Shown here one piece after another: positions 33,645 to 42,561 of a DNA stretch of 64,000 nucleotides. The notes under the pieces were generated by a model that was given only the letters and a program-made list of their open reading frames with translations, searched no databases and was not told the DNA's origin. Position 1 is the stretch's first letter, and each line of letters starts with the position of its first letter. The position numbers and the translations under genes were made by a program. The DNA is from CAZAQV01 sp964487255 (GTDB taxonomy: Bacteria > Myxococcota_A > Polyangia > Polyangiales > CAZAQV01): contig CAZAQV010000013.1 of assembly GCA_964487255.1 (NCBI GenBank), forward strand, positions 62,001 to 126,000, written 5' to 3'.

Positions 33645-34661
33645 CTACTGCAGCGCAAAGTATGCAGCTGCAGCAAGTGCGACGATCGCGAGCACCGATA
33701 CCGCGACAAGGGGCCCCTTGCTGCGTTCTTTGTCGTCATCCTTTTGCTGAAATACAGGCAGCGCAAGCAGCGCTTGCAGCATTTCTCCAGCGTCAGCGAA
33801 GCGTTCTTCGGGCTGCTTGGACATGGCCTTTTGCACCAACGCTTCGACTTCGGGCATGGGGCGAATCTCCGGCATGCTCTCGCGAAAGGCGGGGACCGGA
33901 TCCAAAAGATGCTGTCGCAGCAGATCGCTCGGCTCGCCAATAAACGGCCGCTGACCCGTCATCATTTCGTAGATGAGGATCCCCAACGCATAGACATCGG
34001 TGCGCGCATCGACTTCGCCCCCAACCCCTTGCTCGGGTGCCATGTAGCCCGGTGTTCCGATCACCGCACCTGTCTTGGTCAGAACTGCGCCGCTCTCCCC
34101 TTCGCCTGCGAGAAACTTGGCCAGCCCAAAATCGAGCACACGTACATGGTACTGACCGTCCGGCAGCCCCTGGAGAAAAATATTGCTTGGCTTGAGGTCG
34201 CGGTGAATCAGCTTCTGGCTATGGGCAAAGGCCACGGCTTCAAGCATCTGCTTTGCGATGGCCATCGCGCGTCCAGGTCGCAACGCTCCTTTGGTTTTGA
34301 GCAGCTCCCCAAGGGTTTTTCCCTCGACCAACTCCATCGCCAAAAACGGCCCGTGCTCGGAGATACCGTAGTCAGTCACCGTGATAATGTGTGGATGAGA
34401 GAGGGCGGCGAGCGCGGTCGCTTCGCGCTCAAAGCGCTTACGAAGCAGATCGTTTTCTGCGTATTCGCTCTGCAGAAGCTTCACCGCGACCTGGCGCTTG
34501 AGCTTGAGGTGTTCCGCTCGGTACACCACACCCACGCCACCCAGCCCAAGCACGTCGAGCAGACGGTAGCGGCCCTCGAGCACCGTACCGATGAGCGGGT
34601 CGTTTGGGGTCTGAGCCATGGCCGCCGCTTTTGCTGGCGAAGCTTGATTCTCCGGGTCCAT
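33645..34661 (-). CDS. Ser/Thr protein kinase, tail-anchored
   Basis: The 338-residue kinase has LGLGGVGVVYRAEH, Lys61, HRDLKPSN (153-160), DFG (177-179) and GTPGYMAPEQGVGGEVDART. The last 23 residues form a membrane helix (ending AAAAYFALQ). It shares long identical-looking stretches with the next kinase upstream (HLKLxRxVAVK, SHPHI-x-x-VTDYGISE, AYAH/AFAH), which indicates a tandem duplication. It lacks a sensor domain. It is the middle of three leftward kinase genes; it ends 20 bases before the third and starts 56 bases from the first. Catalytic residues are complete. Confidence 0.9.
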   Translation of the reverse strand: MDPENQASPAKAAAMAQTPNDPLIGTVLEGRYRLLDVLGLGGVGVVYRAEHLKLKRQVAVKLLQSEYAENDLLRKRFEREATALAALSHPHIITVTDYGISEHGPFLAMELVEGKTLGELLKTKGALRPGRAMAIAKQMLEAVAFAHSQKLIHRDLKPSNIFLQGLPDGQYHVRVLDFGLAKFLAGEGESGAVLTKTGAVIGTPGYMAPEQGVGGEVDARTDVYALGILIYEMMTGQRPFIGEPSDLLRQHLLDPVPAFRESMPEIRPMPEVEALVQKAMSKQPEERFADAGEMLQALLALPVFQQKDDDKERSKGPLVAVSVLAIVALAAAAYFALQ

Positions 34662-34717
34662 GATGGCCGACCCAAGATACCACGCTGAAGCAAATCACGG
34701 CGACTCCCAGATGTTGT

Positions 34718-36379
34718 CTACGATTCTTCGAGATCGGCCAAAAGCTGAGCATATCCGCGCTTTGTGGCCGCATCGAGACCGGGCTTGTGCAGCGCCGCCT
34801 GCACCGCGGCGGTGGCCTCAGTGCCGTAAATTGAGCGGATCGCAGCACCCGCCGAAGCACGCGAAGAGCGCACTTTCATCAGCGCGAGGAGCGTCCCGAG
34901 CATGGCTCGGTCGCCGCGAACGTCCGGCTGAATCTCGGCCGCTGTCTTGAACGACTCGATCGCATCGCTGCGCCATCCGCGCGCCGCATACGCGCGGCCC
35001 AAAAGCACGAAGGCACGGCCATCCTTCGAACGCAGGCCCAGACGTCGAAGTGGCTCGTCCGAACGCTGATTCACCCGGTGCCCGCGATCGAGTGCCTGCT
35101 TGAGTTGAGTCAAGAGCTTGGGAGCCGGCTTCTTCCACGGATCGGGGGGTAAGTCGGCGGCCTCCGTGTCGGAGACGCCCGGTTCTTCGGCGGGGGGGGT
35201 GGGCTTTGACTTTGCGCGCGAGCCGACGTCCGGGACGGCGTTTTGACGCGTTGCTTTGCCCTCTTCCGGAGCGTCCACAGACAGCGACGGCTGCGCCTCG
35301 TCGCTGGCAGGCTCTCCTGCGAAAAAGACAAAGAGCAGCGCAGCGAGCAATAGAAAAGCGGCGCCCACGCCAAACATCAGTTTGGGGCTCACTCGAACCG
35401 GCGTAGCGCCCGACTTTTTGCGCTTCGTCGGCGCCAGTTGCTGAGACAGCGAGGCGATGGGGGTACGCGGAACCTTTTTGAGCGCCGCCAACATGGCAGC
35501 CCCGTTTGCGAAGCGATCGCCGGGGTCCTTGGCGGTCGCTTTTTGCACGAACGCATCGATTTCGCGAAGGCTGCCAAGCTCCGGCCGGCGCGATTCGATC
35601 AAGGGAACTGGCTCGAGTAACGACTGTCGCAAAAGGTCGCTCACTTCGCCCTCGAAGGGACGCTCACCCGTCAGCATCTCGAACAGCATCACGCCGACTG
35701 CATACACGTCGGTACGCGCGTCGGTCTCACCCCCGACGCTTTGCTCCGGCGCCATATACGCCGGCGTGCCCATCACAGCGCCCGTCCTGGTGAGAACCAC
35801 GCTACTGTTGGAACTGCCTTCTGCTTCGAGAAACTTTGCCAGTCCGAAGTCGAGCACCCGAATATGGTCGCCTTTGCCCTCGACGTCTTGCACCGCAAGA
35901 TTGGCTGGTTTGAGGTCGCGGTGGATAAGTCCCTGGCCGTGCGCATAAGCAAGCGCTTGGAGCAGCTGCTCGACGATGTTGAGCGCGCGAATCGGCGTTA
36001 GCCGCTGCTCACGGTCGAGACAGTCTCGCAGCGTCTCGCCCTCGACGAACTCCATCACCAGGAAAGGCGCTTGCTCCGAAATGCCGTAGTCTGTCACCGA
36101 CACGATGTGTGGGTGGGACATGGCTGCAAGGGTCTTTGCCTCTCGCTCGAAACGGCGCTTGAGGAGCTCGTTGGAGGCAAGGTCCGCCTGCAAGACTTTG
36201 ACCGCCACAGAACGCCCAAGCTTCAAATGCTCGGCCAAATAGACGACCCCCATCCCGCCCTCGCCCAGCACCGCGTCCAGACGGTAACGCCCCTCGAGCA
36301 CACTGCCGAGCATCGCGTTGTGCGGCACTTCGCTTTCCAGCTCCGTGCTGGCCATCGGTCGCTGCCATCGAGTTTGCAT
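34718..36379 (-). CDS. Ser/Thr protein kinase with TM helix and C-terminal TPR-like domain
   Basis: The 553-residue protein has a full kinase domain (LGEGGMGVVYLAEHLKLG, Lys61, HRDLKPAN 153-160, DFG 177-179, GTPAYMAPEQ), a juxtamembrane Lys-rich linker and one TM helix near 335-357 (LMFGVGAAFLLLAALLFVFF). An acidic, Pro-rich outer linker follows, then a helical domain (about 440-550) with one clear TPR-like unit (FVLLGRAYAARGWRSDAIES). The tail lies across the membrane from the kinase and may be its sensor or docking part. It is the first of the three leftward kinase genes and is probably the parent or sister of the second. The ATG at 36379 is used; Met9 is possible. Confidence 0.9.
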   Translation of the reverse strand: MQTRWQRPMASTELESEVPHNAMLGSVLEGRYRLDAVLGEGGMGVVYLAEHLKLGRSVAVKVLQADLASNELLKRRFEREAKTLAAMSHPHIVSVTDYGISEQAPFLVMEFVEGETLRDCLDREQRLTPIRALNIVEQLLQALAYAHGQGLIHRDLKPANLAVQDVEGKGDHIRVLDFGLAKFLEAEGSSNSSVVLTRTGAVMGTPAYMAPEQSVGGETDARTDVYAVGVMLFEMLTGERPFEGEVSDLLRQSLLEPVPLIESRRPELGSLREIDAFVQKATAKDPGDRFANGAAMLAALKKVPRTPIASLSQQLAPTKRKKSGATPVRVSPKLMFGVGAAFLLLAALLFVFFAGEPASDEAQPSLSVDAPEEGKATRQNAVPDVGSRAKSKPTPPAEEPGVSDTEAADLPPDPWKKPAPKLLTQLKQALDRGHRVNQRSDEPLRRLGLRSKDGRAFVLLGRAYAARGWRSDAIESFKTAAEIQPDVRGDRAMLGTLLALMKVRSSRASAGAAIRSIYGTEATAAVQAALHKPGLDAATKRGYAQLLADLEES

Positions 36380-36567
36380 GACGAACTCAACGATAACACG
36401 CAGGACGACCTAACTACGAGCCACACGCTGCGTGCGCCGGCGCTGTGGACGATCGTACGCAAATGTATGCATCATTGAAACATGGGCGGAAATCCCTTTC
36501 CGCCAAAGCCCTCTACCCCCGATTACAGCCGAGACCGGCCTGATGCCTTCCGATCACCGTAGCGCAG

Positions 36568-37539
36568 CTACTGAGCGAACTGACGGAAGAACGCCCACGC
36601 GGCCGTGGTGCCAAAGTCGGGCCATACGTGGTCGCCGGGGTGCACGCAGTAGTTTTGCGGCGCATCGGCTGCACACCCTTGGTAGGCGACACAGGGTGAC
36701 GGGTCGGTTGCGCTCGACTCCGACGAACAACCTGCCGCCCCTAAGAAGTGGTCGCGAAAGGCCGTCCCGCGCGTGTCGAGTTCCATCTGCCCCATCGTGA
36801 CCCACGCGGCCGGCGCTTGAACGCAGTCGTCGGGGTCGAAGTAGATGACGGAGCCACCAGCAGCAATCGCGCGAATGTAGGCGCGTCGACAACCGAGTAC
36901 CCCAGAAAACGAGCCGCCGCCGCTAAAGCCCATACTGAAAATGGCGCGTCGATCGATGCAGAGTTTGTTGGACAGGTCTTCGACGATAGCATCGAAATAG
37001 CCAAGTTCTTCCTCGATACGAGCCGGCCAAGTGGAGCGATCAGCCCCGTAGTCTCGCCAGTTTCCCTCGATGGCCTCAGCGATGACGAGAATGGCATCGT
37101 TTTCGACTTCGCCGCGAATGTTGCGGTCGTTGGTGCCATCGGTGCTGTTCCAGTAGTTGACACTGCCACCGTTGCCATGAAGCGCGAAGAGCAAAGGCGT
37201 GGGCTTGTCGGGCGCGTGGTTGGCAGGCAGGTAGAGCAAGTACCTGCGTTCGCGACCTTCGTGCGTGAACGTGACCTCTCCATTGCTGGCGCCCGCGGCC
37301 TGCCCGCAACCCGAAGTGCCGACGATCCGCGCATCGCGATCGGCGTCGGCTACCGATGCGTCGCGACCCGCATCGCTGGTGTCTTGTGCGTCCGGGGCCG
37401 CACTGTCCATGGTCCCGACCCGCGCATCGGGCACGCGAGCATCGACCGTGGCGTCAGGGGTACCCAAATCGAACTCGCCATTGCCAGTGCAAGCGCTCAC
37501 GAACACCACCCCATAAACCAAGCCAGCCAACAGGCGCAT
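36568..37539 (-). CDS. CE1/PHB-depolymerase-like esterase, lipoprotein
   Basis: This 323-residue protein has a lipoprotein signal with lipobox VSAC (residues 13-16) and a long Asp/Ala/Arg-rich linker to about residue 75. The alpha/beta hydrolase domain of the feruloyl-esterase/PHB-depolymerase (LpqC, CE1) type follows. Landmarks are RRYLLYLPANHAPDKPTPLL and ALHGNGGS (oxyanion region). The nucleophile Ser is in SMGFSGGGSFSG, while HPGDHVWPDFG near the end gives the His. It should hydrolyse an ester outside the cell, such as acetyl- or feruloyl-xylan or a polyester; the true substrate is unknown. Confidence 0.8.
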   Translation of the reverse strand: MRLLAGLVYGVVFVSACTGNGEFDLGTPDATVDARVPDARVGTMDSAAPDAQDTSDAGRDASVADADRDARIVGTSGCGQAAGASNGEVTFTHEGRERRYLLYLPANHAPDKPTPLLFALHGNGGSVNYWNSTDGTNDRNIRGEVENDAILVIAEAIEGNWRDYGADRSTWPARIEEELGYFDAIVEDLSNKLCIDRRAIFSMGFSGGGSFSGVLGCRRAYIRAIAAGGSVIYFDPDDCVQAPAAWVTMGQMELDTRGTAFRDHFLGAAGCSSESSATDPSPCVAYQGCAADAPQNYCVHPGDHVWPDFGTTAAWAFFRQFAQ

Positions 37540-37607
37540 AGACGAAGCCTAGCATACACAGCTGCTGGAATTTGTGTCGTCGCCGCAAGGGGGCCATAGT
37601 CCTGAAC

Positions 37608-38648
37608 ATGCTCCGCGCCACCATCAGCAGCATGCTCTTCGTTCTTGCTTTGCTCGCGCCGTCGGCGGCTTCGGCCTGCAGTTGCGTGGGACGCACTCCT
37701 CATGCATTTGGAGAGAACGGTCGCATCCCAGCCAACGCCGAAGGTGTGTTTCTCAACCTGCCGGTACGCGGCGACTTTCGCGTGGAAGCGGAACTGGTGA
37801 GGGATGGACAAACGCAGGCCTGTCGGAGTGACCTTCAGAACGCGTCACTTGAGGATCTTCGCTTGCTCAACCTTCGCTGCTCTTTGCGCGGCGCGCAGAC
37901 ATTACGCGTGAAGATTTCAACGCACGGAGAGACCTTGCACGTCAGTCAATTTTCGGTCACCGACGAAGCACCCGTGCCCACCGACTGGGGCAGCATCTCC
38001 GTGCGCGATACGGCAAACATGAAGGTTCGCGTGGCACAGACCAAGACGTGTCAGGAGGTCGTCGGCGCGAGCGGCAGCACGCTACGTTTTTCGTGGAGCA
38101 AGGCCGCCGCGCCCTGGGCCGATGTCGCGCTGGTCGTACCCGAAGTGGACGGACAAGCCTTCGCAAGCCAGAGCCATCACTTGTGCGACGGTCACCTCGC
38201 GCACCTTTCTCCTGCGAAAGTTGCACATGAGCACCTGTTCGCCACCGAACTGGCGATGGAGCAGCAAAAAGGCGCGACCAAAAAGCGCACGGTGAGTGCG
38301 CGGGTATTGCTGGCCGGACGCGCACCCGTGCGCTTGCCCGAACTCTCGGTGACCCTACCCGCCCGGCTATCCGGCAAGCCTGTCGCTTCGAACAGGGCAC
38401 CGTCCACCCGCGGCGCAGATAGCGCTGCCATCAAGCGGGTGAGCACCATTATCGACCGTTGCCGTGGCAAAGAAGGCGGCGAGGTTGTGGCGAAGATCAA
38501 AGTCTCCGGGTTGACCGGCCAGGTGCTCTCGACTCAGGTACGCGCGCCCACGACAAAAATCTCTGCTTGCGTCCGCAAGCGCACCCAAGCACAAAAGTTC
38601 GAAGCGCGGGGCGGCGGCAAGGACTACGAGTTCGAAATCAGCCGGTAG
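37608..38648 (+). CDS. Secreted protein with AgmX/PglI-like C-terminal domain
   Basis: The 346-residue product starts MLRATISSMLFVLALLAPSAASACSC, a Sec or lipoprotein signal. The middle (about 30-240) is of unknown fold with scattered Cys (near 73, 92, 151 and 195) that could pair. The last 70 residues resemble the C-terminal repeat domain of AgmX/PglI-type gliding proteins of myxobacteria: IKRVSTIIDRCRGKEGGEVV then VRAPTTKISACVRK, where two Cys bracket a conserved strand set. Such tails probably act at the envelope. The ATG at 37608 begins the signal peptide. The stop is 23 bases before a 164-bp MITE. Confidence 0.6.
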   Translation: MLRATISSMLFVLALLAPSAASACSCVGRTPHAFGENGRIPANAEGVFLNLPVRGDFRVEAELVRDGQTQACRSDLQNASLEDLRLLNLRCSLRGAQTLRVKISTHGETLHVSQFSVTDEAPVPTDWGSISVRDTANMKVRVAQTKTCQEVVGASGSTLRFSWSKAAAPWADVALVVPEVDGQAFASQSHHLCDGHLAHLSPAKVAHEHLFATELAMEQQKGATKKRTVSARVLLAGRAPVRLPELSVTLPARLSGKPVASNRAPSTRGADSAAIKRVSTIIDRCRGKEGGEVVAKIKVSGLTGQVLSTQVRAPTTKISACVRKRTQAQKFEARGGGKDYEFEISR

Positions 38649-38671
38649 CTTTCCCACCCTTTGCTCCGATC

Positions 38672-38835
38672 CTAGTGCTCTGACCGGGAGATTGTGAGCC
38701 TGGATCGCACAGCAGCGGAGTGAAATCGTAGGAGAGAAAACGATGGACGTGCAGAGTACATTCGAGTTTGAACGACAACCGAGTTCGCTTTGCTGCGAAG
38801 CGACACGGATCAGAACCTCCTGGTCAGAGCACTAG
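38672..38835. mobile_element. 164-bp MITE, type A, copy 2
   Basis: This copy is identical over its whole 164 bp to the copies at 12117 and 61052, including the CTAG borders and the 19-bp terminal inverted repeats with one mismatch. It sits in the gap between two convergent genes, 23 bases after one stop (38648) and 16 bases before the other (38852), so it disrupts neither. A hairpin of its ends could act as a bidirectional terminator here. Confidence 0.85.
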
Positions 38836-38851
38836 CTTTCGTCCGACCTGC

Positions 38852-40030
38852 TTACTCCCTGTTGCCCTTGCGGATGGCGGGAAGTCCGCGCTCGTCTTGC
38901 CGATCGCCGCGCTGAGGCGCGGTGAGAAAACCTGCGATCGCATCCCAACACGCATCGAATGCTTCGTCGTCAAAGCCGTTGGCCGAGGGAAGCCAATCGA
39001 TGTTCATCGCGCGCTCCTTCGACGGATAGTGCCCCACCACGTCCAAGTGATCAGCGGACACGGCGTAGATGACCTCACCCCAAATTTGTGCTCGCGAAGG
39101 CACGATGCCGTCGTTGTCTTTGGTACCTGGCACGTGGCCCAAGAAGCGCTCCAGCGCTTGAGCCTGCGTGGGCCGCAAGTCGGGTGGTGGATCGGCACGC
39201 CCGGCCAGAAAGTAAAGCGCCGTAAACAGGCCATGCAGCGCCTGTGCGTAAACATCGCGACCAATTTGCCACGCGCCGTTCACCCCGGGCGGTTTCGATT
39301 CGGTCACGACGCAACCATAGCGAACGGCCTCGGGGTCAGCCGTCGCCGCGTTGAGCATGTCGACGCTGGCGGGCGTGAGTTGGAAAATGAGCGCCTGATC
39401 AGACGCAACGTCATCCAGGAGCTTGCGGATCTCATCGCGTCTTTCCTGCGTGAAGTCCGAGAGAAGCTGCGCATAGATTTCGTCCATCGTCGTGCGCTCA
39501 AGACCGATCACATTGTCCGCTTTGATCATCAGCTCGCCCAGCGCCAAAACCGCACGGATGGGAAGGTGACCGTACTGGAGCAAGAGCGCCATGGACGTCG
39601 CGAACAGTCGAAGCAAAGGCTTGCCCGCGGCGCCCGCAAAGAACGACGCCAGGGGCGTACCGAGGTGTGGGGTTGAAATCGACACCACGGCATCCACCCG
39701 ATCGAGCACCCGTCTTTGCGAACGCTCGGAGGGCAGTGATGCCGTAGGCGCCAAGACCAAGCGCGCGTCTAGCCCGCCCGTCGAGTGACCCACGATGTGC
39801 ACGGGACCATCTGTCGACTCGATAACGTCAGAGACCTTCTCCAGCACAGCAGCCGCGCGATACCGTACCGAAGCGGTGGGTAAACTCGAAACTTCAAAGA
39901 CCTTCACGTGATGACCACGGGCCTCAAACGAGCGCCCCAAGGCCTCTCGCACACCCGCAAAATACCGCAGGTCACCCAACGCTTCGAAGCCAAAGAAACC
40001 TGGAACGAGTACAACCGCGTGCGTCGTCAT
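38852..40030 (-). CDS. Triacylglycerol-lipase/PGAP1-like alpha/beta hydrolase
   Basis: The 392-residue protein begins MTTHAVVLVPGFFGFE, with the V-P-G-F oxyanion strand, and has the lipase nucleophile elbow VHIVGHSTGGLDARL (Ser near 81). Then VSISTPHLGTPLASFF follows, and the His is near ADHLDVVGHYP (about 335). This order is that of family I lipases and PGAP1-like esterases, cutting ester bonds of lipids. No signal peptide is seen, so it is intracellular unless exported by another route, and may act on storage lipid. It is convergent with the AgmX-like gene across the MITE and divergent from the fatty-acid hydroxylase gene. Confidence 0.75.
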   Translation of the reverse strand: MTTHAVVLVPGFFGFEALGDLRYFAGVREALGRSFEARGHHVKVFEVSSLPTASVRYRAAAVLEKVSDVIESTDGPVHIVGHSTGGLDARLVLAPTASLPSERSQRRVLDRVDAVVSISTPHLGTPLASFFAGAAGKPLLRLFATSMALLLQYGHLPIRAVLALGELMIKADNVIGLERTTMDEIYAQLLSDFTQERRDEIRKLLDDVASDQALIFQLTPASVDMLNAATADPEAVRYGCVVTESKPPGVNGAWQIGRDVYAQALHGLFTALYFLAGRADPPPDLRPTQAQALERFLGHVPGTKDNDGIVPSRAQIWGEVIYAVSADHLDVVGHYPSKERAMNIDWLPSANGFDDEAFDACWDAIAGFLTAPQRGDRQDERGLPAIRKGNRE

Positions 40031-40116
40031 GCACTCGTAGTCATATCACAGCAGAACACCGAAACGACAACACGTGAGGGCTTGCGCAAACGCGAGGGTC
40101 GTGCACATTCAGAGCG

Positions 40117-40797
40117 ATGAAAACCGGTCATGACGTACAGGCCTTTCGCGAAAGCTACCGCGAAACGGAGTTGCGACCGGGTTACAACGGCTGGCTGCAT
40201 TTTTCGTTCACGTCGATCGGCGCTCTCAGTGCGATCAGTTTCGCCATCACGCGTGTCGACGCGCCGACGGCAGTGGAGTGGCTGACCGTTCCGGCCACCT
40301 TCTTTCTGGCCAACGCAGTGGAGTACTTTGGTCACCGCGGCCCCATGCACAAACCCAAACGCCTGCTGCGCATCTTGTACCTTCGCCACTCACTGCAGCA
40401 CCATCGCTACTTCACACACGATCACATGGGCTACCAAAACTCGCGCGACTTTCATATGGTCTTGTTTCCGCCCTCGATGCTGCTTTTCTTCTTGGGTGCG
40501 ATAGCAACGCCGATTGGGCTACTGCTCTTCGTAGCCGCCACACACAACGTCGCATGGCTCTTTGTCGCTACCGCGATGGGCTACTTTCTGACCTACGAGT
40601 GGCTACACTTCTCCTATCACCTGCCTTCCACCTCGCGTCTGGCTCGGCTCCCGGCCCTGCGCTGGCTGCAAGCGCACCACGCGAAGCACCACGATTTGGC
40701 ATCGATGCACCGCGCCAACTTCAACATCACCTTTCCAATCTGCGACGCGCTGTTCGGCACGCTGGCGAGTTCGGTTGAGCATCGGCGTACGCGTTAA
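40117..40797 (+). CDS. Fatty acid hydroxylase/sterol desaturase-family di-iron enzyme
   Basis: This 226-residue membrane protein has about four hydrophobic helices and the eight-His pattern of the family: EYFGHRGPMH (H-x3-H), HSLQHHRYF (H-x3-H-H), HFSYH (H-x3-H), and the last HHAKHH. These His bind two irons used to hydroxylate or desaturate fatty acids, sterols or carotenoids. The order and size fit a fatty-acid 2-hydroxylase-like or carotenoid hydroxylase-like member. Its TAA overlaps the TAA of the AI-2E transporter gene on the other strand. The neighbouring lipase and the wax-synthase-like gene hint at lipid remodelling. Confidence 0.8.
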   Translation: MKTGHDVQAFRESYRETELRPGYNGWLHFSFTSIGALSAISFAITRVDAPTAVEWLTVPATFFLANAVEYFGHRGPMHKPKRLLRILYLRHSLQHHRYFTHDHMGYQNSRDFHMVLFPPSMLLFFLGAIATPIGLLLFVAATHNVAWLFVATAMGYFLTYEWLHFSYHLPSTSRLARLPALRWLQAHHAKHHDLASMHRANFNITFPICDALFGTLASSVEHRRTR

Positions 40798-41861
40798 CCT
40801 GCAGGTTGGGTCTTCTTGGCAACCAGCGCGGTGTGTACCCACGCATAGCGAGAGGAACGCTTGCACAGCATGAGAAGGGCAACGGTCATCGGCACACCGA
40901 TGAAAGCACCCGCGATTCCCCAAAGCCAGCCCCAGAACACGACCGACAGCAGCACGCCAAAAGGTGAGAGTTCGACGAAACGGCTCTGTATTAGAGGGTC
41001 CACATAGTTCCCCATCACGACCTGCACACCGCCGATGATTCCCAGCACCAACAAGACCTCCGAGGGGCTGCCGGTCGTCGCCCAAACGAAGAGCGCGGGT
41101 GGAATGACCGCGAGGATCGAGCCCAGCGTCGGAATGTAGTTGAGCAGAAAGTTGAGTGCGCCCCACACCAAGAACAGCTCGATGCCGAGCCCCCAGCAAC
41201 CGAATGCCACCGCCACACCCGTCATCAGACCGACCACGGTCCGGGCAATGAGATACTGACGCACGTTACGGGCGACCTCTTCGGTGGCGTCCGCAAAACC
41301 CAAAAGGCTTTCGCTTTCACGAACGCGAGAGGCAAGCCGATCCGCGTCGAGCAGCGCCAGAGTAAAAAAGGCGAGCGCGAGAATAATGCCTACACTCATT
41401 TGCACACTGTCGCCCGTCGCATCAAGCGCCTGCGGACCCAGGTTTTCTCCCGAGACCACATCGATGAAGCCTGCAAGCCAGTCGGGAAGCTCTCGTTGTG
41501 TCGCCTCTACCGCTTCCTTGAGCCTTGAAAAGGAACTCCCAACCTGTGACAGACAAAGCGCGACAAGACCGACCAACGCGGCGAACACGGCCACCACCCC
41601 GATGAAGCAGGCTGCAACGGAGGCCGCACGCCCGATCTTGGTGCGCATTGCGCGGTAGAGCGGATACACCGTCAACACCGCAAGACCGGCGAACGCGACC
41701 GGTACGACCACGTCACGCGCTTGAAACAAGGCAACGCAAACGAGGACAAAGGCCATGAGTTCGAGCGAAACAACCGCCTTGGGGAGGAGCCATCGCGGGC
41801 CAGGCGCAACGCCAGAAACATCATACGAGGCAGACGAATCGTCGTCGCGGAGCTTGAACAT
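40794..41861 (-). CDS. AI-2E family transporter (PerM-like)
   Basis: The 355-residue inner-membrane protein has the AI-2E/PerM layout of about eight helices: a paired set at the start (ELMAFVLVCVALFQARDVVVP), a long amphipathic middle (FSRLKEAVEATQRELPDWLA), and a conserved last third with GVAVAFGCWGLGIELFLVWG, LNYIPTLGSILAVIPP and PLIQSRFVELSPFGVLLSV. Members export or take up autoinducer-like molecules or exchange ions; roles vary. The ATG at 41861 is used because upstream codons in frame are Arg/Ser/Cys-rich and do not look like a gene. It is tail-to-tail with the hydroxylase gene. Confidence 0.85.
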   Translation of the reverse strand: MFKLRDDDSSASYDVSGVAPGPRWLLPKAVVSLELMAFVLVCVALFQARDVVVPVAFAGLAVLTVYPLYRAMRTKIGRAASVAACFIGVVAVFAALVGLVALCLSQVGSSFSRLKEAVEATQRELPDWLAGFIDVVSGENLGPQALDATGDSVQMSVGIILALAFFTLALLDADRLASRVRESESLLGFADATEEVARNVRQYLIARTVVGLMTGVAVAFGCWGLGIELFLVWGALNFLLNYIPTLGSILAVIPPALFVWATTGSPSEVLLVLGIIGGVQVVMGNYVDPLIQSRFVELSPFGVLLSVVFWGWLWGIAGAFIGVPMTVALLMLCKRSSRYAWVHTALVAKKTQPAG

Positions 41862-42028
41862 GGCTAGCTCAGTGCTGCAATGCCTATGCCGATTACCACT
41901 TACTTCACACAACGGTTTTCCACGCGCAACTGAGGCGTAATGCAACGACTGTACATTCGTGACGCAGCGTTGGACACGCGCTGCGCTCGACAACTTGCGC
42001 TGAGCATTCGTTGCTCTAGGAACCCCGA

Positions 42029-42556
42029 ATGCAATCACGCAGCGATTGGCAAGTCATCACTGCGGGCCTGGCTGTTGTGGTCAGTATGGTCTCGTGTGGC
42101 GGAAGTTTAGCAATGCCGGACGGGCAGGCTGCACCGCGCGCCAGCTCGTCGACGGGTTGGCGTGCAGCCGATAGCACGAAGACTGCGGACGTGACCAAGT
42201 CGCCGTCCGAGTGCGAGTCGAAAATCTATTTTGACCACGGAAAGACCGAACTCGGTGCCGTCGCCAAGTCGCGCATTGTGTCTATCGCCACATGCATCAA
42301 GGAGCGAAGAGTCGACACGATCACCCTCGAAGGGCGCACGGACCCACTGGGCAGCCCTGAAGACAATCGTCGTCTCGGGCTCGCACGCGCGCAAGTTGTC
42401 AGCGCCGCACTGCGGTCTGAGGGCGTAGCGGATGCGGAGCTCGAGGTTGTGAGCAACGGCGCAAAAAAAGCGGCCACGACGCACATGCGCTGGTCAGAGA
42501 ACCGCATCGTCAAGGTTGAAGCGCAGGCTCGTCCCAAAAACGCAATGTCGAAGTAG
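42029..42556 (+). CDS. OmpA-family peptidoglycan-binding lipoprotein
   Basis: The 175-residue protein has a signal peptide with lipobox VSMVSC and a Ser/Thr-rich linker. The OmpA-like domain (about 60-170) follows: strand KIYFDHGKTELGAVAKSRI, strand ITLEGRTDPLGSPEDNRRLG, and helix GLARAQVVSAAL. The Asp in TD-x-x-G and the Arg in L-x-x-x-R-A are the usual diaminopimelate-binding residues; both are present. Such proteins link the outer membrane to peptidoglycan (Pal-like). It is convergent with the FHA gene 5 bases away. No Tol genes are near. Confidence 0.85.
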   Translation: MQSRSDWQVITAGLAVVVSMVSCGGSLAMPDGQAAPRASSSTGWRAADSTKTADVTKSPSECESKIYFDHGKTELGAVAKSRIVSIATCIKERRVDTITLEGRTDPLGSPEDNRRLGLARAQVVSAALRSEGVADAELEVVSNGAKKAATTHMRWSENRIVKVEAQARPKNAMSK

Positions 42557-42561
42557 TGGGA

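Noticed and set aside
38768..39676. 302-codon plus-strand frame starting in MITE copy 2
   Set aside because: It is antisense to the lipase gene and begins inside a mobile element; the same start also occurs in MITE copy 3 with a different continuation.
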